64,000 nt of DNA from Azomonas agilis. Lineage in GTDB: Bacteria > Pseudomonadota > Gammaproteobacteria > Pseudomonadales > Pseudomonadaceae. Below, in pieces: positions 1 through 8,725 of the stretch (position 1 is the first letter of the stretch; every line of letters begins with the position of its first letter). The notes beneath the pieces are model-generated. The model was not told the origin of the DNA and did not search any database. It saw only the letters and a list, made by a program, of their open reading frames with translations. The position numbers and the translations under genes were made by a program. The stretch lies in assembly GCF_007830255.1 (NCBI RefSeq), contig NZ_VLKG01000004.1, positions 1-64,000 on the forward strand. The letters run 5' to 3'.

Positions 1-293
1 CCGAAGCGACCGAAGCGACCGAAGCGACCGAAGCGACCGAAGCGACCGAAGCGACCGAAGCGACCGAAGCGACCGAAGCGACCGAAGCGACCGAACAGCC
101 TGAGGACTTGGAAAAACCACTGTCAAGTATTGTTGCTGGTGACCAAAACACACCGATTGAGGCCGCTGCAACACCTCAAGCTAATACTTCAGCGAAGCTG
201 AATGCTCGTAAAACACCCCGAACACCTACAACTCGCAGGTCTCGGACTCGAGCTAAGCCTCTAACAACTCCACCTTCGGATTCAGATATCTAG
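1..293 (+). CDS. C-terminal part of a phasin-like or PhaF-like protein (partial)
   Basis: Only the last 97 or so codons are present; the gene enters from the left edge and stops with TAG at 291-293. The reading frame begins with at least ten Glu-Ala-Thr tripeptides, then an acidic linker, then a basic Lys/Arg/Pro/Thr tail that contains RKTPRTPTTRRSRTRAK. I see no recognisable domain in what remains. The neighbours (phaR, phaB, phaC) and the low-complexity, Ala-rich, basic tail suggest a granule-associated phasin, possibly PhaF-like, with the tail binding DNA. That is inference from context and composition; the diagnostic N-terminal half lies outside the window. A different Ala/Lys-rich protein cannot be excluded. 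Confidence 0.5.
   Translation, partial: EATEATEATEATEATEATEATEATEATEATEQPEDLEKPLSSIVAGDQNTPIEAAATPQANTSAKLNARKTPRTPTTRRSRTRAKPLTTPPSDSDI
3..92 (+). repeat. 9-bp tandem repeat, 10 perfect copies of GAAGCGACC
   Basis: The unit GAAGCGACC repeats ten times without a mismatch from base 3 to 92 and continues past the left edge (bases 1-2 are CC). It is in frame with the phasin-like gene and encodes Glu-Ala-Thr. A unit that is a multiple of three can change copy number without breaking the frame. Confidence 0.95.
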
Positions 294-300
294 TCACACA

Positions 301-319
301 GGGGCTGATAAACAGCCCC
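301..319. terminator. Hairpin between the convergent phasin-like gene and phaR
   Basis: GGGGCTG (301-307) pairs with CAGCCCC (313-319) around the loop ATAAA. A T-rich tract follows on the plus strand. It lies directly after the phasin-like stop and just before the phaR stop, so it probably ends the plus-strand transcript. Confidence 0.65.
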
Positions 320-322
320 TTC

Positions 323-829
323 TCATTTATCGGACGATTTATTATCGTTATTAAAGGTAGGAAATAACCCAAACAACCGATGTGTATTCAAATACAACTG
401 CTTGGACTGCTCCATATAACGACTGAGTAAATCGCCCATCAGAGGGGTTTGAGTGCGCAAAAAATCAGCCCACGCCTGAGTAGAGTGCAATCCACTTTTG
501 CTCTGAATGTCTAACAGGGTCTGGATGCTGTGCTCTAAGTAACGACTCCAAACGCCCTGCCAAGGCCCATAACAGCGGATAATATTTTTCAGCATATCGC
601 TAGAAAAAATAGGCTCTCCCGTACCACTTTCAGCTTCTTGAATAACTTGTAACAACACAGAACGGGTTAAATCCTCTCCGGTTTTAGCATCAAGGATTTG
701 AAAAGTGACATCATCAACAACCAATTGGCGCACATCAGCCAAAGTAATATGCGCACTTAGTTGAGTGTCATATAGGCGGCGATTAGGGTATTTCTTGATT
801 AAACGAATTGAGCTGGGCATCTCAGACAT
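323..829 (-). CDS. phaR: PHA/PHB synthesis transcriptional regulator PhaR
   Basis: A 168-residue protein that opens with the conserved PhaR DNA-binding segment (IKKYPNRRLYDT, near residue 11), followed by the PHB-accumulation regulatory domain. In this family PhaR represses phasin and PHA genes and is released when it binds nascent PHA granules. I chose the ATG at 827-829, which gives MSEMPSS; a second ATG three codons on is also possible, and neither has a strong ribosome site. The reading frame stays open further upstream, but that stretch would overlap phaB and looks non-coding. It is divergent from phaB across about 140 bp and convergent with the phasin-like gene, so it is well placed to control both. 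Confidence 0.88.
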   Translation of the reverse strand: MSEMPSSIRLIKKYPNRRLYDTQLSAHITLADVRQLVVDDVTFQILDAKTGEDLTRSVLLQVIQEAESGTGEPIFSSDMLKNIIRCYGPWQGVWSRYLEHSIQTLLDIQSKSGLHSTQAWADFLRTQTPLMGDLLSRYMEQSKQLYLNTHRLFGLFPTFNNDNKSSDK

Positions 830-970
830 GCACGGGGTTTCCAAAGAATACTTCAGTACCTGCATCCTAACAGATGCCGAAGTGACACAAATCAAATAAG
901 GGTCATGGTCTATCCTTATTCTGAGCAAAGATTTAAATTCACCTGAATCAAAAAAGGGAGTGTATCTAGC

Positions 971-1711
971 ATGGCAAAGCGTATTGCAGTCGTTACCGGA
1001 GGTATGGGCGGGATTGGGACTAGCATCAGCCAACGCCTGTACCGCGATGGATTTGTAGTAGTGGTTGGCTGTACGGGTAACAGCACCATTGAGGATCAAT
1101 GGCTAGAGGATCAATTGAAGCTGGGCTATGAATTCCGAGCAATGCCCTGTGATATCACTGACTGGGATCAAACCGTGCAAGCCTTCGCCAAGGTAGCTGC
1201 CGAAGTGGGCCCCATTGATGTACTGGTCAATAACGCGGGTATTACTCGCGACAGCACCTTCCGTAAAATGACCTTGGATCAATGGCAAGCGGTCATTAAT
1301 ACCAACCTAAGTAGCCTGTTCAACACTACCAAACAAGTGGTTGACTCCATGCTGGAGCGTAACTGGGGACGGATCATCAACATCTCTTCCGTCAACGGTC
1401 AACGCGGCCAGTTCGGCCAAGCCAACTATGCAGCAGCTAAAGCGGGCGTACATGGACTCACCATGTCTTTAGCTAGGGAGTTCGCCAGTAAAGGTATTAC
1501 GGTTAATACCATCTCCCCCGGTTACATCCGTACCAGCATGACCTCAGCCATTAAAGAAGAGGTACTGGAAAAAATCGTTTCAGGTATTCCTGTGGGCCGC
1601 TTAGGACTGCCGGAAGAAATCGCCTCTATGGTTGCTTGGCTAGCTTCAGAAGAAGCTGCCTACGCCACAGGTGCTGACTTCTCAGTAAACGGTGGTCTCA
1701 ATATGGCTTAA
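971..1711 (+). CDS. phaB: Acetoacetyl-CoA reductase (NADPH) PhaB
   Basis: A 246-residue short-chain dehydrogenase that reduces acetoacetyl-CoA to (R)-3-hydroxybutyryl-CoA, the monomer for PHB. Visible features are the glycine-rich nucleotide motif TGGMGGIG near residue 9, NNAG near residue 88, the catalytic Ser in INISSVNGQRGQFGQ, and YAAAKAG carrying the Tyr-x3-Lys pair. The segment NGQRGQFGQANY is typical of PhaB rather than FabG, and the phaC neighbour supports this. A purine-rich GGGAG lies about 10 bases before the ATG. It probably forms a transcription unit with phaC, 95 bp downstream. I see no phaA thiolase in the window. Confidence 0.92.
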   Translation: MAKRIAVVTGGMGGIGTSISQRLYRDGFVVVVGCTGNSTIEDQWLEDQLKLGYEFRAMPCDITDWDQTVQAFAKVAAEVGPIDVLVNNAGITRDSTFRKMTLDQWQAVINTNLSSLFNTTKQVVDSMLERNWGRIINISSVNGQRGQFGQANYAAAKAGVHGLTMSLAREFASKGITVNTISPGYIRTSMTSAIKEEVLEKIVSGIPVGRLGLPEEIASMVAWLASEEAAYATGADFSVNGGLNMA

Positions 1712-1806
1712 AGCCAATCACGACAGACACTACGACTGGTCATAGGATAAACCTGTGGCCAGTCTTGCTGAGCTAGATTTCCCCTTTCCTCTACGAAGAT
1801 CTTGCA

Positions 1807-3510
1807 ATGGATAGTGCCTCCCCTTTTCCTGCTTTGCTCGCCAACCCTATGCCTCTAGTCATTCGTTCCACACTGGAACAACTGCGTTTTTGGGTTCGAA
1901 TGAACCCTTGGTTTAAAGACAGCTACCGTGATAGCTGGTTTGAGGTTGAAACCTCCGTTTTAGAAGACCTGCAAACAGAATACAACCGAGAATGGGGGCA
2001 AATTAGCGTACGCAGTATGACGCTACAACCCTTCTCATTCAGCGATCGGCGGTTTGCTGATAAAACTTGGAGCCAGCCTTTTTACGGCAGTATTGCCGCG
2101 CTCTACCTACTGAACGCACAGACGCTGACAAAACTGTTTGGAGTGCTTTCCATTGACGACCACAGGTCATATCGACGACTGCGCTTTATTTTGGAACAGA
2201 CTATTGCAGCCTGTGCGCCCAGCAATTTCTTAAACCTAAACCCTGAAGCTCAACATCGCTTGGTAGAAACTCAGGGCGCTAGCTTATTTACTGGATTGAT
2301 GCATTTAGCCAGTGATATGCAAGAAGGCAAATTGCGCCAATGTGACAAAGGTGACTATGAAGTAGGCGTAACCTTAGCGACTACTCCGGGCGCGGTGGTG
2401 TATCAAAACCCAATATTTCAACTAATTCAATACACACCAACCACTGAGCAGCAGTTCAAAAAACCAATATTGATCGTGCCGCCTGCGATTAACAAATTTT
2501 ACATTTTGGATCTGCAACCCAAAAACTCCATGATCCGCTATTTGGTGGCTCAGGGACATCCTGTGTTTGTCATATCATGGCGTAATGCTGATGAAAGTAT
2601 TGCCAATGCCTCTTGGGACGATTATTTAGAACAGGGCATTATCGAAGCCATCCGTGTCACTAAAGACATCAGCGGCAGTGACCAGATTAATGCTGTGGGT
2701 TACTGCGTTGGCGGTACACTACTCTGCACCGGACTGGCCGTTTTAGCTGCCCGCAATGACTATCCGGCTGCCAGCCTTACCTTGCTCGCCACCCTACTGG
2801 ACTTTGAAGAAACGGGTGAGATCAGCATCTTTATCGACGAAGAATTGGTTAGCTACCGTGAGCGAACCATCGGTGGGCAAGAAGGTGGCCCTATCGGTGT
2901 ATTCCGTGGTGAAGATATGGCTAATACCTTCTCGTTACTGCGCCCTAACGAGCTTTGGTGGAATTACAGCGTCGATAAATACCTAAAAGGTATGAAACCG
3001 CGCTCGCTGGACATGCTGTTTTGGAACAATGACAGCACCAACCTCCCCGGCCCCTTTTACTGCTATTACCTACGGCACACCTACCTGCAAAACGACCTGA
3101 AAAAAGGTGTTCTAAAATGTTGTGGTGAACGGGTAGATTTGAGCAAGCTTAAAATGCCGGTCTACCTACTGGGTACGCGAGAGGATCACATCGTACCCTG
3201 GGGCAGCGCTTTCGCTAACAGCCACTTGCTTTCAGGCCCCGTCCACTTTGTGCTAGGTGCATCAGGGCATATTGCAGGTGTGGTTAACCCTCCAGCTCAA
3301 AACAAACGCAGCTATTGGACGGCTGAGCAGATGGAGGATACCCCAGAGCAATGGCTGGCTAAAGCTACAGAGCATCCCGGAAGCTGGTGGCCGGACTGGA
3401 TGACTTGGTTAAGTAACCTAGATGCAGAGCAACAGCCCAGTGTTACGCAATTAGGCACCCCAGAGTACCCCGTCTTGGAAGCTGCACCCGGCCAATACGT
3501 TAAAAGCTGA
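1807..3510 (+). CDS. phaC: Class I poly(R)-3-hydroxyalkanoate synthase PhaC
   Basis: A 567-residue granule-bound polymerase joining (R)-3-hydroxyacyl-CoA units into PHA. The N-terminal PhaC domain is followed by an alpha/beta-hydrolase core. The modified lipase box reads GYCVGG with nucleophile Cys300; the other triad members fit Asp460 (REDHIVPW) and His488 (GASGHIAG), matching the spacing in the Cupriavidus enzyme. Length and the lack of a nearby phaE or class III phaR subunit indicate class I, which prefers short-chain monomers. It follows phaB, which makes those monomers. The ATG follows a weak AAGATC purine stretch. No truncation or missing catalytic residue is visible. Confidence 0.95.
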   Translation: MDSASPFPALLANPMPLVIRSTLEQLRFWVRMNPWFKDSYRDSWFEVETSVLEDLQTEYNREWGQISVRSMTLQPFSFSDRRFADKTWSQPFYGSIAALYLLNAQTLTKLFGVLSIDDHRSYRRLRFILEQTIAACAPSNFLNLNPEAQHRLVETQGASLFTGLMHLASDMQEGKLRQCDKGDYEVGVTLATTPGAVVYQNPIFQLIQYTPTTEQQFKKPILIVPPAINKFYILDLQPKNSMIRYLVAQGHPVFVISWRNADESIANASWDDYLEQGIIEAIRVTKDISGSDQINAVGYCVGGTLLCTGLAVLAARNDYPAASLTLLATLLDFEETGEISIFIDEELVSYRERTIGGQEGGPIGVFRGEDMANTFSLLRPNELWWNYSVDKYLKGMKPRSLDMLFWNNDSTNLPGPFYCYYLRHTYLQNDLKKGVLKCCGERVDLSKLKMPVYLLGTREDHIVPWGSAFANSHLLSGPVHFVLGASGHIAGVVNPPAQNKRSYWTAEQMEDTPEQWLAKATEHPGSWWPDWMTWLSNLDAEQQPSVTQLGTPEYPVLEAAPGQYVKS

Positions 3511-3536
3511 ACCTATTAAGTTGTGAAGGATTGCCC

Positions 3537-4607
3537 ATGACCCTTAGATCTTGGCTTAAGGCCGCAGGGATTAGCCTAGCTATAGCTACTGCCCTTGGTT
3601 TTAGCCTGTGGCAAAAATTACAGCCTGATCCCTTGGGAGATCACTTTGCTAAGGGAAATGGGCGCATTGAAGCCACTGAAATCGACATCGCCACCAAGCT
3701 AGCGGGTCGTTTAGTAGAAGTTCTGGTGGATGAAGGCGACTTTGTACAACCGGGACAGATTTTAGCCCGTATGGACACAGACACCCTGACTGCCCAGTTA
3801 AACCAAGCCAAAGCCCAAGTACGCCAAGCCGAAACAGCTATTCTCACCGCCCAAGCCAAGGTGGCACAGCGAACCAGTGAGTTAGCCGCTGCTGAGGCAA
3901 CGATCCAGCAGCGTCAAGCAGAACTTAATGCGGCAGAGAAACGGTTTAAACGCACGGCTTCGTTAGTTAAAGATCAAGCTATGTCACGTCAACAATACGA
4001 CGATGATTTAGCCAATCGACTCAGTGCCCAAGCCGCTCATACCTCTGCTAAAGCTCAAGCGTTATCAGCTCAAGCCGCCATAGAGGCTGCCCGTTCGGAA
4101 GTCACCGAGGCTCAAGCTAATCTGGAAGCCGCTAAAGCTAGCGTACAGCGCTTTCAAGTCGATATTGATGATAGCCAGTTGAAAACCCATAGGGTTGCTC
4201 GTGTGCAATACCGAGTGACTGAGGTTGGAGAGGTATTAGGCGCAGGCGGAAAAGTCCTGAATTTAGTGGATCTAACCGATGTGTACATGACCTTCTTTTT
4301 GCCCACTCAGCAGGCAGGTCGAGTGGCTCTGGGTGCAGAAGCTCATTTGATTTTAGATGCTGCCCCCCAGTATGTTATTCCGGCCCGAATCAGCTATGTG
4401 GCTAGTATTGCCCAGTTCACACCTAAAACAGTCGAAACAGCCAGTGAGCGGGAAAAGCTTATGTTCCGCATCAAGGCGCGCATTGACCCACAGCTATTAA
4501 AAAAACATCTGGAACAAGTTAAGACCGGCCTACCTGGTACTGCCTATGTAAAGTTAGATGCCCAGACAGACTGGCCTGAGCATCTACGCGCTAACGTCCA
4601 GCTATGA
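3537..4607 (+). CDS. HlyD-family periplasmic adaptor of an ABC exporter (YhiI-like)
   Basis: A 356-residue membrane-fusion protein. It has one N-terminal membrane anchor (residues about 8-24), a biotinyl-lipoyl-like half-motif ([20 protein letters not shown]), a long Ala/Gln/Glu-rich coiled coil (about residues 80-220), then the second lipoyl half and a beta-barrel domain. Such proteins link an inner-membrane pump to the outer-membrane channel. The ATG at 3537 follows GAAGGA with good spacing; the frame also has an upstream TTG that I rejected. The stop overlaps the start of the next gene by 4 bp (ATGA), so the two are translationally coupled. The arrangement matches the E. coli yhiI-rbbA-yhhJ cluster. 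Substrate unknown. Confidence 0.85.
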   Translation: MTLRSWLKAAGISLAIATALGFSLWQKLQPDPLGDHFAKGNGRIEATEIDIATKLAGRLVEVLVDEGDFVQPGQILARMDTDTLTAQLNQAKAQVRQAETAILTAQAKVAQRTSELAAAEATIQQRQAELNAAEKRFKRTASLVKDQAMSRQQYDDDLANRLSAQAAHTSAKAQALSAQAAIEAARSEVTEAQANLEAAKASVQRFQVDIDDSQLKTHRVARVQYRVTEVGEVLGAGGKVLNLVDLTDVYMTFFLPTQQAGRVALGAEAHLILDAAPQYVIPARISYVASIAQFTPKTVETASEREKLMFRIKARIDPQLLKKHLEQVKTGLPGTAYVKLDAQTDWPEHLRANVQL

Positions 4608-7339
4608 AGTCATCCATTGTTGCCAGTTTGCAACAAGTCAGCCTAGAGTACGGAGAAACTCAAGCTCTACGTGACCTCAGCTTAGAAATTCCTGCTTACT
4701 GCATGGCGGGTTTAATCGGCCCCGATGGTGTCGGAAAATCCAGTTTAATGGCACTCCTAGCGGGTGCGCGCAAGATTCAAACGGGCTCAGTTCAGGTACT
4801 AGGCGGGGATATGGCGGATGCCCAACACCGCCAGCAAGTCTGCCCACGCATTGCCTATATGCCACAAGGATTGGGAAAAAACCTCTACCCTACGCTCACT
4901 GTTTTTGAAAACTTAGAGTTTTTTGGCCGCCTGTTTGGGCAAGATAAACAAGAACGCGCCGCACGTATTGCTGATCTGGTACAGAGCACGGGCCTAGCGC
5001 CTTTTACAGAACGACCTGCGGGTAAATTATCCGGCGGAATGAAGCAAAAGCTCGGTTTGTGTTGCGCCCTGATCCATGATCCTGACTTGCTTATTCTGGA
5101 TGAGCCCACTACCGGCGTTGATCCGCTTTCCCGTAATCAGTTTTGGGAGCTGATCGGGCGTATTCGCCAAAATCGTCCACAAATGAGCGTATTGGTAGCC
5201 ACCGCCTATATGGATGAAGCCCAACGCTTTGATTGGCTAGCGGCGATGGATGAAGGCCAACTACTGGCCTGCGACAGTCCTGAAAATCTACTTAAGCAAA
5301 CCCACTGTGACACCTTAGAACAAGCTTTTATTCAATTACTGCCCGAACATAAACGGGCTCAACATGAGGTTCTATCCATTCCTCCCCATAGCTCCGATGG
5401 GGTGGTGGCCATCGAAGCACGTCAATTAACCCGATGCTTTGGCGACTTTGTGGCGGTTGATCATGTGGACTTTCGCATCGAGCGTGGAGAGATCTTTGGA
5501 TTTCTAGGCTCCAATGGTTGTGGAAAATCCACCACCATGAAAATGCTAACGGGCCTACTCCCCTTTAGTGCAGGAGAGGCTTTTTTATTTGGCCACCCGA
5601 TTGATCCCCATGACTTAAGCATTCGCCATCGCGTGGGCTATATGTCGCAGGCGTTTTCTCTGTACACCGAATTAAGTGTGCGACAAAACTTGGAACTGCA
5701 CGCTCGGCTATTCCATATTCCCAAAGCCCAGCGTGATCAACGCATCGAAGAAATGCTAACGCGCTTTGATCTACATAGCGTCGAGCATATTTTACCCTCC
5801 AACCTCCCCTTGGGTGTGCGCCAACGCTTATCCTTAGCAGTCGCCGTTATCCATCGACCAGAGATCCTCATTCTCGACGAACCCACCTCAGGCGTAGACC
5901 CTATAGCCCGAGATAATTTTTGGGAACTTCTGGTGCAAATGTCCCGCGAAGAAAGGGTCACTATTTTTATCTCAACCCACTTTATGAATGAAGCAATGCG
6001 TTGTGATCGAATATCACTAATGCATGCAGGTAGCGTGTTAGATAGCGATAGTCCGAAAAACTTAATGAAAAAACGTGGATTATCCTCACTTGAAGATACT
6101 TTTATCGCTTACTTGGAAGATGTGCAAACGAACGAAGAGTCAAAATCTACAGAGCCCATTAGTTTGACAGTAGAAAATGCAGTAAAACACAACCTAAAAT
6201 CCTCCAAATATAAATCTTTCAGTTTACAACGCCTCTTAAGTTATAGCTTAAGAGAAGGGATGGAGTTACGCCGCGACCCAGTACGTGCCTTACTTGCTTT
6301 AGCAGGAACCATGTTACTGATGTTCATTATGGGATACGGTATTAATATGGACGTTGAAAACTTAACATTTGCAGCTTGGGATCAAGATCAAACTACCGCC
6401 AGCCAAAAATATTTATTAAATATATCCGGGTCTCGTTATTTTATTGAGAAAAAGCCCATTTATAGCTACCAAGATATGGAGCAAAGACTACGCAGTGGCG
6501 AAATAAGTATGGCAATAGAAATCCCACCAAACTTTGGTCGAGACTTAAAGCGTGGGGCAACACCTAAAATTGGTATATGGGTTGATGGAGCCATGCCTAC
6601 TCGTGCAGAAACCATCAAAGGCTATGTGCAGGGAATTCACAGTTTATATCTTAGTGAATTAGCTCGTGAATCAGGAGTAACTAACCAAATGGGCTTGGTT
6701 GATATAGCCCTACGCTACCGCTATAACCCAGATGTACAAAGTATACCGGCTATGGTTCCTGCGATGATTCCCATATTACTTATGATGATTCCAGCCATGC
6801 TTACTGCCTTAGGCGTAGTACGAGAAAAAGAACTAGGGTCAATTACCAATTTTTATGTAACTCCAGTAACTCGTTTAGAGTTTTTATTAGGGAAACAGAT
6901 TCCCTATATCTTGTTAGGAATGTTTAATTTTTGCCTATTAGTTGCATTGGCTGTTTATATATTTGGAGTACCTGTTAAAGGCAGTTTACTTGCGCTAACT
7001 TTTGGAGCACTGCTGTACGTTATTTGTTCTACAGGTTTAGGCTTGCTGATGTCATCTGTACTGAATTCACAGATTGCAGCTATTTTTGGTACTGCTATTG
7101 CCACATTACTACCTGCTTTGCAGTTCTCTGGACTTTTGTATCCTGTCTCCTCATTAGAGGGGGCTGGCGCTTTCATGGGGCAAATTTATCCCACCACGCA
7201 CTTTATGATCATTAGCAGAGGTGTATTTTCTAAAGCCTTGGATTTTTCTGAGCTTTATTCTTATTTTATTCCTATGTTACTGGCTATTCCCATACTGACC
7301 CTATTGAGTGTAATAGGCTTGCCCAAACAGGAGCGCTAG
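4604..7339 (+). CDS. Fused double-ATPase/permease ABC transporter (RbbA/YhiH-like)
   Basis: A 911-residue fusion of two nucleotide-binding domains and one ABC-2 permease domain, the same length and layout as E. coli RbbA. The first ATPase has Walker [10 protein letters not shown], signature LSGGMKQ and Walker B LLILDEP. The second has Walker [10 protein letters not shown], Walker B LILDEP, and a degenerate signature, LPLGVRQ in place of LSGGQ. The last 360 or so residues carry one N-terminal and about five C-terminal membrane segments flanking a periplasmic loop. With the HlyD-like adaptor upstream and the permease 1 bp downstream it forms a complete exporter. E. coli RbbA is also reported to bind ribosomes; whether that holds here cannot be judged from sequence. 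Confidence 0.85.
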   Translation: MKSSIVASLQQVSLEYGETQALRDLSLEIPAYCMAGLIGPDGVGKSSLMALLAGARKIQTGSVQVLGGDMADAQHRQQVCPRIAYMPQGLGKNLYPTLTVFENLEFFGRLFGQDKQERAARIADLVQSTGLAPFTERPAGKLSGGMKQKLGLCCALIHDPDLLILDEPTTGVDPLSRNQFWELIGRIRQNRPQMSVLVATAYMDEAQRFDWLAAMDEGQLLACDSPENLLKQTHCDTLEQAFIQLLPEHKRAQHEVLSIPPHSSDGVVAIEARQLTRCFGDFVAVDHVDFRIERGEIFGFLGSNGCGKSTTMKMLTGLLPFSAGEAFLFGHPIDPHDLSIRHRVGYMSQAFSLYTELSVRQNLELHARLFHIPKAQRDQRIEEMLTRFDLHSVEHILPSNLPLGVRQRLSLAVAVIHRPEILILDEPTSGVDPIARDNFWELLVQMSREERVTIFISTHFMNEAMRCDRISLMHAGSVLDSDSPKNLMKKRGLSSLEDTFIAYLEDVQTNEESKSTEPISLTVENAVKHNLKSSKYKSFSLQRLLSYSLREGMELRRDPVRALLALAGTMLLMFIMGYGINMDVENLTFAAWDQDQTTASQKYLLNISGSRYFIEKKPIYSYQDMEQRLRSGEISMAIEIPPNFGRDLKRGATPKIGIWVDGAMPTRAETIKGYVQGIHSLYLSELARESGVTNQMGLVDIALRYRYNPDVQSIPAMVPAMIPILLMMIPAMLTALGVVREKELGSITNFYVTPVTRLEFLLGKQIPYILLGMFNFCLLVALAVYIFGVPVKGSLLALTFGALLYVICSTGLGLLMSSVLNSQIAAIFGTAIATLLPALQFSGLLYPVSSLEGAGAFMGQIYPTTHFMIISRGVFSKALDFSELYSYFIPMLLAIPILTLLSVIGLPKQER

Positions 7340-7340
7340 T

Positions 7341-8462
7341 ATGCTCCTGCAAAAAACAAGCAACATTATCCAACTGGGATTAAAAGAATTACGCAGTCTA
7401 TATCAAGACCCTGCGATGCTACTGCTTATTTTATATTCATTTACTGTAGGAATTTATGCCAGTGCCCATAGCATCCCAGAAACACCCTACCGAGCAACAT
7501 TAGCCGTCATTGATGAAGACCAATCTACCGCGTCTAATCGAATTATTGATGCTTTCCAAATGCCCTATTTTTTAAAGCCAGAGCACATCGGTTTAGATGA
7601 GATGGATCATGGCTTGGACTCTGGGCTTTATACCTTCACCCTAAATATTCCACCTAAATTTCAACAGGATTTGTTAGCAGGACGTACACCCAGTATTCAA
7701 TTGAATGTTGATGCTACCCAAGTGAGTCAAGCCTTTACTGGAGCTGGATATATACAACAAATTATTAATACTCAGACCAGTGAGTTTATTGCTCGCTACC
7801 GCAACATTGAGTCCTCCTCAATTGAAGCAGTAGTACGTATGGAGTACAACCCCAACCTAATTTCAGCTTGGTTTGGTGCTGTCAATGAAGTAATTAATCA
7901 AATAACTATGCTGTCCATCATATTGACTGGAGCAGCGGTCATTCGCGAACGAGAGCATGGAACCATTGAGCATTTACTGGTAATGCCTTTAACACCAGTG
8001 GAGATTATGCTGGCTAAAGTTTGGTCTATGGGATTGATTGTTTTAGTAGCAGCTATATTTAGTTTATTCCTTGTGGTGCATATTTGGTTAAACGTACCTT
8101 TATATGGTTCTATAACCTTATTCATATTTGGCACTACTTTATTACTGTTTACCACTACATCAATGGGTATTTTTTTAGGCACAGTAGCACGCTCTATGCC
8201 TCAACTGGGTCTACTGATTATATTATTGCTTATTCCATTACAAATATTATCTGGTGGAAAAACCCCGCGAGAAAGTATGCCTGAGCTTATTCAGCATATT
8301 ATGCTGATTGCCCCCACAACACACTTCGTCATACTCGGGCAAAGCATTCTATTTCGAGGAGCCGGTATATCTACCGTATGGCCACAGCTAGTTGCTTTAG
8401 CCGGTATCGGTAGCCTATTCTTTTTTAGTGCATTATCAAGGTTACGCAAATCCTTGCAATAA
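7341..8462 (+). CDS. ABC-2 type permease (YhhJ-like)
   Basis: A 373-residue ABC-2 membrane protein. There is one N-terminal membrane helix (residues about 23-40), a large periplasmic domain (about 45-175) and then five or six helices. The motif VIREREHGTIEHLLVMPLTP is the cytoplasmic coupling segment typical of this family. It starts 1 bp after the stop of the double-ATPase gene, with an SD-like GGAG inside that gene's end (caggagcgctag). It most likely pairs with the permease half of the preceding fusion protein to form the export channel. This three-gene exporter is AT-richer towards its 3' end than the PHA genes before it. Confidence 0.85.
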   Translation: MLLQKTSNIIQLGLKELRSLYQDPAMLLLILYSFTVGIYASAHSIPETPYRATLAVIDEDQSTASNRIIDAFQMPYFLKPEHIGLDEMDHGLDSGLYTFTLNIPPKFQQDLLAGRTPSIQLNVDATQVSQAFTGAGYIQQIINTQTSEFIARYRNIESSSIEAVVRMEYNPNLISAWFGAVNEVINQITMLSIILTGAAVIREREHGTIEHLLVMPLTPVEIMLAKVWSMGLIVLVAAIFSLFLVVHIWLNVPLYGSITLFIFGTTLLLFTTTSMGIFLGTVARSMPQLGLLIILLLIPLQILSGGKTPRESMPELIQHIMLIAPTTHFVILGQSILFRGAGISTVWPQLVALAGIGSLFFFSALSRLRKSLQ

Positions 8463-8493
8463 CATTATCAAAATATCCAAAAGTGAGAAAACT

Positions 8494-8685
8494 ATGAGTT
8501 GGATAACTAAATTGCTTAACTTAAGCAAGCCTAAAAAAATCATGCTTGCAATATTGGCAGCCCTTATGATTTTCAATGATATTGGGCGCATTATTTCCAT
8601 GCTCACTGACTTAGCTTTACTCAGCGCTTTTATTTTTATTTTGGCTAAAGGATTGGCCGAGGTAGAGCAAAAAAATAATCCTTAA
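8494..8685 (+). CDS. Small membrane protein, unknown function
   Basis: A 63-residue protein starting at the ATG of MSWITKLLNL, preceded by AAGTGAGA. It has an amphipathic, Lys-containing N-terminus, then one or two hydrophobic segments (about residues 18-30 and 36-52), and a charged tail. I recognise no family. It lies 31 bp after the permease gene and before a strong terminator, so it is probably the last gene of the exporter operon and could be an accessory peptide of it. That role is inferred from position only. Confidence 0.5.
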   Translation: MSWITKLLNLSKPKKIMLAILAALMIFNDIGRIISMLTDLALLSAFIFILAKGLAEVEQKNNP

Positions 8686-8717
8686 AAATAAGCGACTCTA
8701 AATGAGTCGCTTATTTT
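8685..8717. terminator. Bidirectional rho-independent terminator
   Basis: A 14-bp inverted repeat, AAAATAAGCGACTC (8685-8698) and GAGTCGCTTATTTT (8704-8717), around the loop TAAAT. A-tracts before and T-tracts after let it serve both the exporter operon and the convergent antiporter gene. Confidence 0.9.
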
Positions 8718-8725
8718 ATGCATAA

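Noticed and set aside
1-92. CRISPR array
   Set aside because: The 9-bp units are contiguous with no spacers and are in frame with a protein; this is a coding tandem repeat.
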